A stretch of DNA of 7,350 nt from Candidatus Krumholzibacteriia bacterium (GCA_016744275.1 JADGEP010000192.1:1-7350); one strand, 5' to 3'; positions 1 to 7,107 are shown, counted from the stretch's first letter. The notes: generated from the letters alone by a model not told the origin. Translations and numbers: made by a program.

Positions 1-3000
1 GCGCAGCACGACACGGTCGGCTTCATTGGTGACCCACACCGGCTGGATGTTCTGATCAGTGGCCGCGTCTGTAAAAACATCATTGGCCAGATCCCAAAAT
101 TCCCAAGCCGAACCGGTCGTATTCCACCGCCGGAAATCGCCGTAGTCGTTGACCGAATATTTGCTGGTCAGCGCGTAGTCGGGCAGGTCGGCGTGGCCGT
201 AGTTGACGGGTTGCTCAAAGGGATCACTCGCGGCCCCGGCAGCGTCAAAATTGGTTTCGAACAGGATGTGCACTTGCATGCCATCCCAATCCGACTGGAA
301 GGGCAGTTCAAGAATCAACTCGTCCGGAGTATTGTCCACCACCAGAGCCGTCAGGTCGGTCTTGTCGAAGGTCTGGCGAGTGAGGGGCTCTTCATACCAG
401 ACAGGGTCGGTGATGACGGTGACGTCGCGCAATTGCAAGCCCGTGTCGTCGCCAGCTAGGCTGCCGCCATCGCCGGTGATCGTCACCAGGCCAGAGCCGC
501 CGCTGGGGGTGAATGTACTGGTTGCACGTCCTTCAGCATCCGAAACGGCCGAGGTGGGAGCAAAAGTGCCCAAGCCCGCGGGTTCGGCGGAAAAAACGAT
601 GGTCTGGCCCGCTTCAGCCGTATCGTTGCCAAACTGGTCGATCAACTGCCCGGTGACGACCACCGGCTGATTCAAATCACTGACGCTGCTGGGCAACGAG
701 AGCCGCCAACCATTGGTGGCGCCGGCCAGCGAGGTCAACGCCAGCAGAGGTTCACCGCTATCGAGGGCACCGGCTTCCACATTCAAAACGCGGTTGTTGA
801 TAACGACCGAGGCGGTGGCCAGCAATGATCCCGCTCCGGTGGCGCGGATGCTGCCAATGGCCAAACCCGTGCCGTTGGTCAGGGTGGTGGGCACTTCGAA
901 CTGCCCGTTTCCGGTTGAAGTATTGTCCACGCCAAAGCCGACGGGAATATCCGGCAGCAGGCTCAGGTTGCCCGCCGAATCATACAGCTGGGCTGAGACG
1001 ATGATGGCGTCGGTTCCATCGGCAATAAGAGTGTCGCGCTCGGCAGTCAGCACCACCGTCGTGGGCTGGGGGTCCTGGAAAGCCACGACTATGCGCCCGG
1101 CAATGGGCGCCTTGTTGGGCTGGGCCAGGTAGACCCGCAAGACTTCAACCGCGGTATTGCTCATATAAAATTCAGCCCTGCCATTGGCAAAACTGACCAG
1201 CGAATCGACCGCGGCCTCGGTCGCGTTGCGATAAAACACGGGGGCACCGGTGGTGGGTGAGATGTCATCCATTTTCCGCGCCGAGAGTTTGAAGCCGGAC
1301 AGCTGACCGTCCAGGTCATAGAGGTCGTCGAGGCCGTCGTCATCACGAGCGGCGAGCAGAACCCGACTGCTGGTCCAGGGATCCTGGTCCGGGTTGTAGT
1401 AGGTGGCTTTGATTTCGGGCAGGGTCTCGCCCTCATCGTTGACGATTTCAAGGTGAGTGGCCCGTACGGCGGTCAGTTGCACTGCGCCCAGGGATGTGTC
1501 GGCGGCGGTGATTTCAAAAATGTGGGTGTGGTGCTGATAACCGGAGGCGTCAAATTCCAGGCGGAATTGGCCGGGCTCGAGGAAAAAGGTGAAGGGGTCG
1601 CCGGCTGTGGCAAAACTGAGCGAGTCGCGGAAGGCGCCGCTGAGGTTGTCAAACAGTTGCCATTGGCCGGTGGCATCCGGCCCCTCAAAGGCCAAGGTGC
1701 CGCTGACTTCAGCAGCCAGGGGCAAAGTGAGAACCAGTCCCGTTAGGTCGGTGCCGGCGGTGACATCAATCATCAGTTCAGTGGGCACATACTGGGCCGG
1801 TTGGGTCGAGGCGGCCAGGGTGAAGGCGCCTCCCACGGGGGTGAAGAATTGAAAGTCGCCACCGGTGAAAGGGAAGCCGGTGAAATCCAGATCAACTCCG
1901 TCGGCGTCACGAAAGTACAGGGTGCCGGGCTGGCCGGGGCCATCGGCAAAGGCGACCGAACCGCTGATTTCCGTTTGGCGCAGCAGTGCAAAATCGAAGC
2001 CCGTCACATCCGTGCCGGCGGTGACGGTGACGGGATTCTGGAGCGGGAGATAGGTGTCTGCTGAAACAGCCACGACGTAGTCGCCACCGGTCTCCACAAA
2101 GAACAAATAGGGTCCACCCGCGGTGGCGATGATGGACGAGTCCAGGACCGTGCCCTGCCCGTCTTGCAGTTCCACAGTTGCGGTGGCGCCGGGACCAGAA
2201 GCGAAACTGATGGTTCCGCCGATGGAGGTGGCCTTGTCCAGGGTTTGGTTGGCGCCTGTGACCTGTTGGCTTTGGGCAACATCGACGATGACCGTGTCGG
2301 CAAAATAGCCAACGGCGCTGGTCGTGACGCGGTAGCGCCCGGCAGCGAGTCGGGGCAATGTCCAAATGCGCTCGCCCACAGCTGTGGTGACCACTGAAAG
2401 TGGAGCACCGGGCTCACGTCCGGCAAATTCGATCAATTCAGCCTCAACGGTGACGGTGGCCGTCCCGGCATCCTGCGGCAGAACGGCCGTGCCGCTGATG
2501 GAGGCGTCGGCGGCATCCGGGATGCCGTTGCCATCGGCGTCAATGACCGAGGCGTGGAGGTTGTTGAGGATCACCGTGGCCAACCCGCCATCGAGGCCAG
2601 GATTGCTCGGTGCGGCGTCGCGGCCGTTGAGGCTGTCGGCAGCAGAAGTGGCAACGGCCACCGCCTTGATCACCGCATGGGCGGGTACCTGGCCGCCAAG
2701 GTCCGGATAGATCGCGGTCCAGGGCAGGGCAAATTCAGCATTGAGCCAGAAGGGGAAACGCGCTGCGGCCTTGGTGCCGCCATTGAAGGCCTGGGCCCGG
2801 GTGATGTCGCCGGTGATGCCAACACTGGCGCCGGTGTCATCGGTGATCAGGTGAGCACGGGGGATGAAGCCGGGAAAGCCTTCGTCGGCGCCACGGTTCA
2901 ATACAAGTTCGAAAGCGTGGTCCTGGGGCAGGGCAAAATTGCCGGCCGCCGAGTCGATGACCGCAGCGCTGTTGGGCCCGATGCCTCGGTCGAGGTCAAA

Positions 3001-3312
3001 ATAGACCGACAGGGCTTCGTTGGCCCCAAAATCCTGGTAGGTGACCGCGACGTAGAGGTTGTCCTGATCCCAGGTCAACCACAGGCGCCGCGTATTGGCG
3101 GTGCGGGCCAAATCGTCGTCGGCGATGTCGTTGGCGACCAGATCGGCCTGATCCCAATCGAGACCGTCACCAGTTATGGTGCCGTCGATGACGGGAGCGT
3201 GAAAAGGAACGGCCCAGGCGACCATCGCCAGAGACAGTAGTGTCAGAGACAGAAAAACCGCAGCCACCAGCAAGCGGGTGCGGACGGAGATCAGAGCGGC
3301 AGTTTTTTTCAT
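1..3312 (-). CDS. Large secreted multidomain protein, probable carbohydrate-active enzyme (N-terminal 1104 residues, 3' end outside window)
   Basis: The frame is open from the ATG at 3312 to the left edge with no stop. Seen in the translation: a signal peptide (basic MKKT start, hydrophobic core, likely AWA cleavage after residue 34); a beta-sandwich at about 40-245 opening VIDGTITGDGLDWDQADLV with LWLTWDQDNLYVAVTY, resembling CBM9/DOMON-type sugar-binding modules; DADGNGIPD at 258-266, a calcium-loop-like linker; four tandem repeats at 272-616; a mixed region at 617-745; two Ig/invasin-like (Big_1-type) domains at about 748-840 and 868-955, the second with DAEGRAT near 925; and from about 965 a segment (DPVWYEEP, FDKTDLTALVVDN, VHILFETN) like glucodextranase-type DOMON domains. 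No catalytic motif is visible. By family knowledge such modules often precede GH13-type hydrolases, and the divergent sugar importer fits, but enzyme function is inference. It could instead be a surface adhesin. No Shine-Dalgarno precedes the ATG; the signal peptide supports this start. Confidence 0.88.
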   Translation of the reverse strand, partial: MKKTAALISVRTRLLVAAVFLSLTLLSLAMVAWAVPFHAPVIDGTITGDGLDWDQADLVANDIADDDLARTANTRRLWLTWDQDNLYVAVTYQDFGANEALSVYFDLDRGIGPNSAAVIDSAAGNFALPQDHAFELVLNRGADEGFPGFIPRAHLITDDTGASVGITGDITRAQAFNGGTKAAARFPFWLNAEFALPWTAIYPDLGGQVPAHAVIKAVAVATSAADSLNGRDAAPSNPGLDGGLATVILNNLHASVIDADGNGIPDAADASISGTAVLPQDAGTATVTVEAELIEFAGREPGAPLSVVTTAVGERIWTLPRLAAGRYRVTTSAVGYFADTVIVDVAQSQQVTGANQTLDKATSIGGTISFASGPGATATVELQDGQGTVLDSSIIATAGGPYLFFVETGGDYVVAVSADTYLPLQNPVTVTAGTDVTGFDFALLRQTEISGSVAFADGPGQPGTLYFRDADGVDLDFTGFPFTGGDFQFFTPVGGAFTLAASTQPAQYVPTELMIDVTAGTDLTGLVLTLPLAAEVSGTLAFEGPDATGQWQLFDNLSGAFRDSLSFATAGDPFTFFLEPGQFRLEFDASGYQHHTHIFEITAADTSLGAVQLTAVRATHLEIVNDEGETLPEIKATYYNPDQDPWTSSRVLLAARDDDGLDDLYDLDGQLSGFKLSARKMDDISPTTGAPVFYRNATEAAVDSLVSFANGRAEFYMSNTAVEVLRVYLAQPNKAPIAGRIVVAFQDPQPTTVVLTAERDTLIADGTDAIIVSAQLYDSAGNLSLLPDIPVGFGVDNTSTGNGQFEVPTTLTNGTGLAIGSIRATGAGSLLATASVVINNRVLNVEAGALDSGEPLLALTSLAGATNGWRLSLPSSVSDLNQPVVVTGQLIDQFGNDTAEAGQTIVFSAEPAGLGTFAPTSAVSDAEGRATSTFTPSGGSGLVTITGDGGSLAGDDTGLQLRDVTVITDPVWYEEPLTRQTFDKTDLTALVVDNTPDELILELPFQSDWDGMQVHILFETNFDAAGAASDPFEQPVNYGHADLPDYALTSKYSVNDYGDFRRWNTTGSAWEFWDLANDVFTDAATDQNIQPVWVTNEADRVVLR
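1471..2499 (-). repeat. Four degenerate tandem protein repeats of about 85-92 residues within the large secreted protein
   Basis: Each unit opens with a [IV]-[SG]-G-[TS] strand: ISGTAVL at residue 272, IGGTISF at 364, ISGSVAF at 449 and VSGTLAF at 536. Unit lengths are 92, 85, 87 and about 80 residues. Units 2 and 3 end with near-identical strands (VTAGTDVTG and VTAGTDLTG). The shape, with a GGxY/F central strand followed by a V/D-T-A strand, resembles carboxypeptidase-regulatory-like or CnaB-type prealbumin folds, common as stalks in exported proteins. Some DNA identity remains: 14 bases are identical at 1751-1764 and 2012-2025, exactly 261 bp (87 codons) apart. The fold assignment is inference; the periodicity is seen directly. 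Confidence 0.7.
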
Positions 3313-3321
3313 AGTTTGGGC

Positions 3322-3351
3322 AATCTACAGGAAAAGTAGTGAGAGTTTCAA
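3322..3351 (-). promoter_or_regulatory. Candidate promoter for the large secreted protein, possibly giving a leaderless mRNA
   Basis: On the minus strand TTGAAA (3351-3346) matches the -35 consensus at 5 of 6 positions. After 18 bp, TAGATT (3327-3322) matches the -10 consensus at 4 of 6. The -10 ends only 9 bases before the ATG at 3312, so transcription would begin almost at the start codon. This agrees with the absence of a Shine-Dalgarno sequence there. The match is modest and assumes an E. coli-like sigma factor. Confidence 0.3.
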
Positions 3352-3406
3352 TGGAATTCGTCAGTTGAACAGATTTTCAATGAAGGTGGTGACGGGTGTT
3401 GTTCCC

Positions 3407-3435
3407 AGGCCGCAAACAGGGTAAAGTCCCGGCCT
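3407..3435 (+). promoter_or_regulatory. Possible leader hairpin enclosing the ribosome binding site of the solute-binding protein gene
   Basis: AGGCCG (3407-3412) and CGGCCT (3430-3435) are perfect 6-bp inverted arms around a 17-base loop. The loop holds the only purine-rich Shine-Dalgarno candidate (AGGG, 3418-3421), and the right arm ends directly against the ATG at 3436. If formed in mRNA, the structure could limit initiation. With only six pairs and a long loop, chance cannot be excluded. Confidence 0.25.
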
Positions 3436-4701
3436 ATGAAACATCTTGGCGATGGCATGTCCCTGCGGGGAACCATAGTGAGTGCGGTGTTGCTGATGGC
3501 TTTGGTGCTGACAGCATCGTGTGGCCGTGTGGACCGCTCCCGCAGCGTCATCATCTGGGAGCAGATGGATCCCAAGGAGCAGGAGTTTTTTGACATCCAT
3601 GTGGCCGAATTCCAGCGCCGCAATCCCCAATACGCCGATTTCACCATCGAAAGGGTGCATTACCGCACCGAAGACCTGCAGACCCAGTTTCAAACCGCGG
3701 CTCTGGCCTACGGCGGGCCCAGCATGGTTTACGGTCCGGCAGACAAAATAGGGCCCTATTCCATCATGGGGCTGCTGATGCCGGTGGAAGAGTTGCTGCC
3801 CCAAAGTGAAATCGACCGATTTGAGCCCGAAACCCTGCCCATTTTGGATGATCACGTGTGGGGTTTGCCCGATCATGTGGGCAATCACCTGACTCTGGTG
3901 GCGAATTTGGACCTGGTGGCCGAGATCGCCACCGATACGGACCAATGGCTGACCCAGCTGGCCCAGGCCACCATTGACGAAGATGGCGATGGCCGGCCAG
4001 AGCAGTATGGCTTGGTGTTTAACTTGTTGGAGCCCTTTTGGTTGGTGCCCTGGCTGGGGGGCTTTGGTGGCTGGGTGATGGACGACGCGTCCGCCCCGAC
4101 ACTGGACAGTACGGCCATGGTTGGGGCCCTGGAATTCCTGAACGATTTGAAAAAATCACGGGTGGTGCCCCTGGAATGCGACTATCCGCTGGCCGACACC
4201 ATTTTTAAGGAAGGCCGGGCGGCGTACATCATCAACGGGCCCTGGTCCTGGGAGGGCTACCGCGAGGCGGGCATCAACGTGGGCCTGGCGCCCATGCCAA
4301 AAGTCAGCGCCACCGGAATCTGGCCCGCCCCGATGACTTCGGCCAAATGCTATTCGGTGAACCGCTACCTGGATCCCGAAACCCACGAGGTGACCGCCGC
4401 GCTGCTGTCCTACCTGACGGGCACCGAGGTGCAGATCGCCCTGGCCAAAGGTTTGAGCGTGATGCCCGGCGACAAGGAAGCGTCCCGCAATCCGGACATT
4501 TTAAATGACCCTGCCTTGTTGGCCAGCCAGGCCCAGATCGAAAAGGGCCGCCTGATGCCCATCGTGCCCGAAATGCGGGCCATCTGGGATGCCATGCGTC
4601 CGGCCTACCAGAGCGTGATGAATGGCGAATTGGAACCTGAAGACGCCGCCCGCCAGATGCAAGACCGCGCCGCCACGATGATCGAAAGGATGCGCGAGTA
4701 A
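3436..4701 (+). CDS. MalE-like extracellular sugar-binding lipoprotein of an ABC importer (family 1 solute-binding protein)
   Basis: The 421-residue product captures a sugar, probably a malto- or other oligosaccharide, and delivers it to the permease pair encoded next. The N-terminus has a hydrophobic stretch ending in the lipobox LTASC, so the mature protein should start at lipidated Cys29 and be membrane-anchored. Family marks include VIIWEQMDPKE just after the signal, QTQFQTAALAYGGPSMVYGP, and FKEGRAAYIINGPWSW (257-272), which parallels the ING-PW-W motif of E. coli MalE. Residues 181-186 (DEDGDG, then RPEQYGL) form a calcium-loop-like motif seen in many relatives. Length is normal for the family. 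The start at 3436 is kept, but Met8 (3457) would give a more ordinary signal peptide; neither has a strong ribosome binding site. The stop overlaps the permease start by one base. Ligand identity is inferred from the family and from MalG-like features downstream. Confidence 0.93.
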   Translation: MKHLGDGMSLRGTIVSAVLLMALVLTASCGRVDRSRSVIIWEQMDPKEQEFFDIHVAEFQRRNPQYADFTIERVHYRTEDLQTQFQTAALAYGGPSMVYGPADKIGPYSIMGLLMPVEELLPQSEIDRFEPETLPILDDHVWGLPDHVGNHLTLVANLDLVAEIATDTDQWLTQLAQATIDEDGDGRPEQYGLVFNLLEPFWLVPWLGGFGGWVMDDASAPTLDSTAMVGALEFLNDLKKSRVVPLECDYPLADTIFKEGRAAYIINGPWSWEGYREAGINVGLAPMPKVSATGIWPAPMTSAKCYSVNRYLDPETHEVTAALLSYLTGTEVQIALAKGLSVMPGDKEASRNPDILNDPALLASQAQIEKGRLMPIVPEMRAIWDAMRPAYQSVMNGELEPEDAARQMQDRAATMIERMRE

Positions 4702-5573
4702 TGGGACCAAGGCAGAACAAACTCGCCTTCTGGTTTCTCATGCCCTCAGCCTTGGTGCTGCTGGGCGTGGTGGCCTACCCGTTCTTTTTCAACGTGTGGA
4801 TATCGTTGACGAATTGGAACATGTTCCATTTCCGCGATCCCGAATTCATCGGCGCCACTCACTACCTGCGCCTGTTCAGCGAGCCCGATTTTTATAGAAT
4901 CTTCGGCAAGACTCTGGCCTGGACGGTCATCAACCTGATCTTCCATTTCACTTTGGGCCTGGGTGCGGCCTTGCTGCTGAATCAAAAACTGCCGGGCCGC
5001 AATCTGTACCGCGCGTTGTTGATTTTGCCCTGGGCCATGCCGCAATACATCAGTGCGCTGACCTGGCGCGGCATGTTCAACGTCGAATACGGCGCGGTCA
5101 ATATCCTGTTGAGCAAGGTGGGCATTGACGCGGTGCCGTGGTTCAGCAGCGAATTCTGGGCCTTCATGGCGCCGGTAATCACCAACATCTGGTTGGGGTT
5201 CCCCTTCATCATGGTGATCGCATTGGGCGGATTGCAGAGCATTCCCGAAGAGTTGTACGAAGCGGCGCGCATCGATGGCGCGGGGCCGGTGCGGCGGTTC
5301 TTCAACATCACCTTGCCGATGCTGAAACCGGTGTTGATGCCGGCTTTGGTTTTGGGCACCATCTGGACCTTCAACAACCTGAACGTGATCTGGCTGGTGA
5401 CCGACCAGGGACTGCCCGCGGACAAAACCCACATTCTGGTGACCTACGTCTACAAAGCGGCCTTTATGTACTATCGCTACGGCTATGCGGCGGCCTTCAG
5501 CGTCTTCATTTTCCTGGTCCTGGTTTTTATCGTCAAGGGCTACAACCGCGCAGCCCAGGAAGAGGCATACTAG
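4701..5573 (+). CDS. MalF-like sugar ABC transporter permease, short form
   Basis: This 290-residue inner-membrane protein is one half of the translocation pore. Six hydrophobic segments are visible, near residues 10-34, 71-94, 103-125, 150-178, 204-228 and 258-282. The cytoplasmic EAA loop, which docks the ATPase, is clear at about 184-203 (ELYEAARIDGAGPVRRFF then NITLPMLKP), close to the EAA region of E. coli MalF. E. coli MalF is much longer (about 514 residues) because of two extra N-terminal helices and a large periplasmic P2 domain; both are absent here, as in the shorter UgpA/LacF-type permeases. The ATG shares its A with the TAA of the binding-protein gene (TAATG), implying translational coupling; AAGGA at 4686-4690 serves as ribosome binding site. 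Substrate class is inferred from the operon. Confidence 0.94.
   Translation: MGPRQNKLAFWFLMPSALVLLGVVAYPFFFNVWISLTNWNMFHFRDPEFIGATHYLRLFSEPDFYRIFGKTLAWTVINLIFHFTLGLGAALLLNQKLPGRNLYRALLILPWAMPQYISALTWRGMFNVEYGAVNILLSKVGIDAVPWFSSEFWAFMAPVITNIWLGFPFIMVIALGGLQSIPEELYEAARIDGAGPVRRFFNITLPMLKPVLMPALVLGTIWTFNNLNVIWLVTDQGLPADKTHILVTYVYKAAFMYYRYGYAAAFSVFIFLVLVFIVKGYNRAAQEEAY
5557..5565 (+). promoter_or_regulatory. Ribosome binding site fixing the malG start
   Basis: AGGAAGAGG lies inside the end of the preceding permease gene, 9 bases before the ATG at 5575. It favours 5575 over an in-frame ATG 90 bases upstream at 5485, which would add 30 residues that overlap the MalF-like gene and do not resemble a permease N-terminus. 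Confidence 0.75.
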
Positions 5574-5574
5574 G

Positions 5575-6426
5575 ATGGCCAACCCCAACAAACGCCGATT
5601 GGCGAAGATGTGGAATCATGTCTGGATCCATGCCTTGGTTTGGCTGTTGGTCGTCTTTGCTGTCTTCCCCATTTTGCAAATTGTCGCGATCAGTTTGCGC
5701 CCGGGTGACCAACTTTACAGTACGGAATTACAGTTGATTCCCGATGGCGCCACGCTGGATGCCTACCGCATCATGTTCACCGAAAAACCGTTCCTGCTTT
5801 GGCTGCGCAATTCGATGGTCGTCTCTTTGGGCACCGCGGTGATTGGCGTGGCCCTGGCCAGCCTGGGCGGATTTGCCCTCTCTCGCTACCGCTTCGGCGG
5901 ACGTGGTGCGGCGTTGCAGGGCATCCTTATGACCCAGATGTTTCCCGCAACGATGTTGTTGCTGCCCTTGTACTTGTTGATGCGAAAGCTGCATCTGGTG
6001 GACACCCTCGGCGGGGTGATGATCGCCTACGTGGCGACGGCCCTGCCGTTTTGCATCTGGACCATGAAGGGGTATTACGACACCATTCCAGTGGCCTTGA
6101 ATGAGGCCGCGCTGATCGATGGGTGTTCACCCCTGCAGGCGTTCATGCGCGTGACGTTGCCTTTGAGCACGCCGGCTTTGGTGATCACCGCGCTGTTCAG
6201 TTTCATGACCGGCTGGAGCGAATTCATGGTGGCGCGGGTGATGCTCGCGAGCAAAGAATTGATGACCTTACCGCTGGGCCTGGAGTCGTTGTTCACGACC
6301 TACCAAACGGAATGGGCCAACTACGCGGCGGGCTCATTGTTGGTCTGTTTGCCGGTGGTGGTTTTGTTTCTGGTCTTGAATCGTTATTTGGTGTCGGGCC
6401 TGACCTTGGGCAGTGTCAAAGGTTAG
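5575..6426 (+). CDS. malG: MalG-like sugar ABC transporter permease
   Basis: The 283-residue product is the second pore subunit and pairs with the MalF-like protein. Hydrophobic segments lie near residues 17-41, 77-104, 117-137, 145-166, 195-222 and 248-275. The EAA loop is at 177-196 (NEAALIDGCSPLQAFMRV then TLPLSTP), matching the MalG pattern EAA-(x)2-DG-(x)2-P-x-QAF. The C-terminus, RYLVSGLTLGSVKG, is nearly that of E. coli MalG (GLTAGGVKG), the tail known to reach into the MalK dimer. This is the best evidence that the importer belongs to the maltose/maltodextrin group (CUT1 family), although relatives carrying other oligosaccharides share it. The stop of the first permease is one base before this ATG. 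No ATPase gene follows, so the ATP-binding subunit must come from elsewhere. Confidence 0.94.
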   Translation: MANPNKRRLAKMWNHVWIHALVWLLVVFAVFPILQIVAISLRPGDQLYSTELQLIPDGATLDAYRIMFTEKPFLLWLRNSMVVSLGTAVIGVALASLGGFALSRYRFGGRGAALQGILMTQMFPATMLLLPLYLLMRKLHLVDTLGGVMIAYVATALPFCIWTMKGYYDTIPVALNEAALIDGCSPLQAFMRVTLPLSTPALVITALFSFMTGWSEFMVARVMLASKELMTLPLGLESLFTTYQTEWANYAAGSLLVCLPVVVLFLVLNRYLVSGLTLGSVKG

Positions 6427-6437
6427 CCTACGCAAAC

Positions 6438-6444
6438 AGGGGGA
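6438..6444 (+). promoter_or_regulatory. Ribosome binding site deciding the start of the barrel-protein gene
   Basis: AGGGGGA abuts an ATG at 6445 with no spacer but lies 6 bases before the in-frame ATG at 6451. Normal spacing therefore selects 6451, which removes Met-Ile and leaves a signal peptide starting MKR. Confidence 0.7.
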
Positions 6445-6450
6445 ATGATC

Positions 6451-7107
6451 ATGAAGAGGCTCATCATTTTTGGCGTTCTGGCGGCATTGGTAAGTGCTGC
6501 AATGGCCTCTCCTACGCAGGCCCAGGGCCGGCTTTTTCCCGCGGATACGAGTGGATTCAGTATCGCGGTCGGAGCCAGTTCCGGCGATGACTTCACCAGC
6601 CAGGGTGTGGCCATGGCGCTGACTTCCCGCACCCAGTTTGACATGGGAATCGCCGTGTCGCGGCTGAGTTTGGACAACAATGTTATCGGCAATGGCGGTT
6701 CGGGTGTGGAGATCCGGCCGTTTGCCAGTTGGGCTGTATTGCGCCCCGCCCGAGGCAAACACCTCGGGCTTGAACTGGCGGCCGGGTATTCCAAGGGCGT
6801 ATACGAGAGCGACGATATGATTTTTGAAGGCTGGTTTCAGGCGCGCGACGCACTCTCTGTGGGGACCAATATCTACGTTCGCTTGGTCAGCTCACCCACA
6901 TTGGTGATCTATCCCGGTTTCAGTGTGGACTACGTCAAATATGACCTCGACAGTGGCCGGACAGGTAGCGCTGACGACGACTTGGCCTATGGCCTGGATG
7001 TGACTTTCCGCTTCAACGACAAGGTTTACCTGACACCGGCGTACCAGAGTATCGGTGACGACAAAGTGTTCAGTCTTTCGCTCGGGCTGCTGATTTCAGG
7101 TACCTAA
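6451..7107 (+). CDS. Small exported protein, probable outer-membrane beta-barrel
   Basis: The 218-residue product begins MKRLIIFGVLAALVSAAMA, a clear signal peptide with likely cleavage after Ala19 (AMA) or Ala24 (TQA). The rest has no long hydrophobic segment. Instead it shows many short stretches alternating polar and nonpolar residues, separated by turns rich in G, D, N and S: FSIAVGAS, VAMALTS, FDMGIAVSRLSL, VEIRPFASWAVL, LGLELAAGYS, NIYVRLVS, LVIYPGFSVDYVKYDL, YGLDVTFRF, VYLTPAYQ and VFSLSLGLL. This pattern and size fit an 8- to 10-strand barrel. The final residue is Thr, not the classical Phe. I do not recognise the family. It starts 24 bp after malG on the same strand with no terminator between, so co-transcription with the importer is likely; a role in sugar passage across the outer membrane is possible but unproven. 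Confidence 0.75.
   Translation: MKRLIIFGVLAALVSAAMASPTQAQGRLFPADTSGFSIAVGASSGDDFTSQGVAMALTSRTQFDMGIAVSRLSLDNNVIGNGGSGVEIRPFASWAVLRPARGKHLGLELAAGYSKGVYESDDMIFEGWFQARDALSVGTNIYVRLVSSPTLVIYPGFSVDYVKYDLDSGRTGSADDDLAYGLDVTFRFNDKVYLTPAYQSIGDDKVFSLSLGLLISGT

Larger units (their letters stand above)
3313..3435. promoter_or_regulatory. Divergent intergenic control region between the large secreted protein and the sugar importer operon
   Basis: These 123 bp separate two genes transcribed away from each other, so they must carry promoters for both unless transcription enters from further off. The part from 3340 to 3385 is visibly richer in A/T than the coding DNA. It contains TTTCAATG twice in direct orientation (3346-3353 and 3375-3382, 29 bp apart) and an inverted pair TTGAA-N6-TTCAA (3365-3369, 3376-3380). 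These could be operator half-sites, but no known regulator site is recognised. No convincing sigma-70-type promoter was found for the plus-strand operon. Confidence 0.6.

Noticed and set aside
203..1132. Plus-strand open frames at 203-670 and 713-1132
   Set aside because: Both are Ser/Pro/Val-rich complements of the Ig-like domains of the large minus-strand gene; no signal or domain supports them.
2554..3240. 228-codon plus-strand open frame
   Set aside because: It lies antisense to the N-terminal sugar-binding-like domain of the large secreted protein, which has a signal peptide and coherent domains. The plus-strand product is low-complexity Gly/Val/Asp sequence without recognisable motifs.
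3365..3393. TTGAAC as a -35 box for the importer operon
   Set aside because: At 17 bp spacing the -10 position reads GGTGAC, which does not resemble TATAAT.
3361..3945. 194-codon minus-strand open frame opposite the start of the binding-protein gene and the intergenic region
   Set aside because: The product is His/Gln-rich with no motif and overlaps well-supported lipoprotein coding sequence on the other strand.
3976..4017. DEDGDG motif in the binding protein as a novel calcium site
   Set aside because: A similar acidic loop followed by YGL is common in family 1 solute-binding proteins, so it is noted in the gene entry but not reported as new.
5485..5574. Upstream ATG extending malG by 30 residues
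   Set aside because: The extension overlaps the first permease gene, reads as Arg/Ser-rich sequence, and lacks the good ribosome binding site that precedes the ATG at 5575.
4746..5591. 281-codon minus-strand open frame opposite the MalF-like gene
   Set aside because: The plus strand encodes a clear permease with an EAA loop. The minus frame gives a His/Gln/Asp/Arg-rich product typical of the complement of membrane-protein codons.
6427..6450. Possible terminator between malG and the barrel-protein gene
   Set aside because: The gap has no GC-rich inverted repeat and no T-run.
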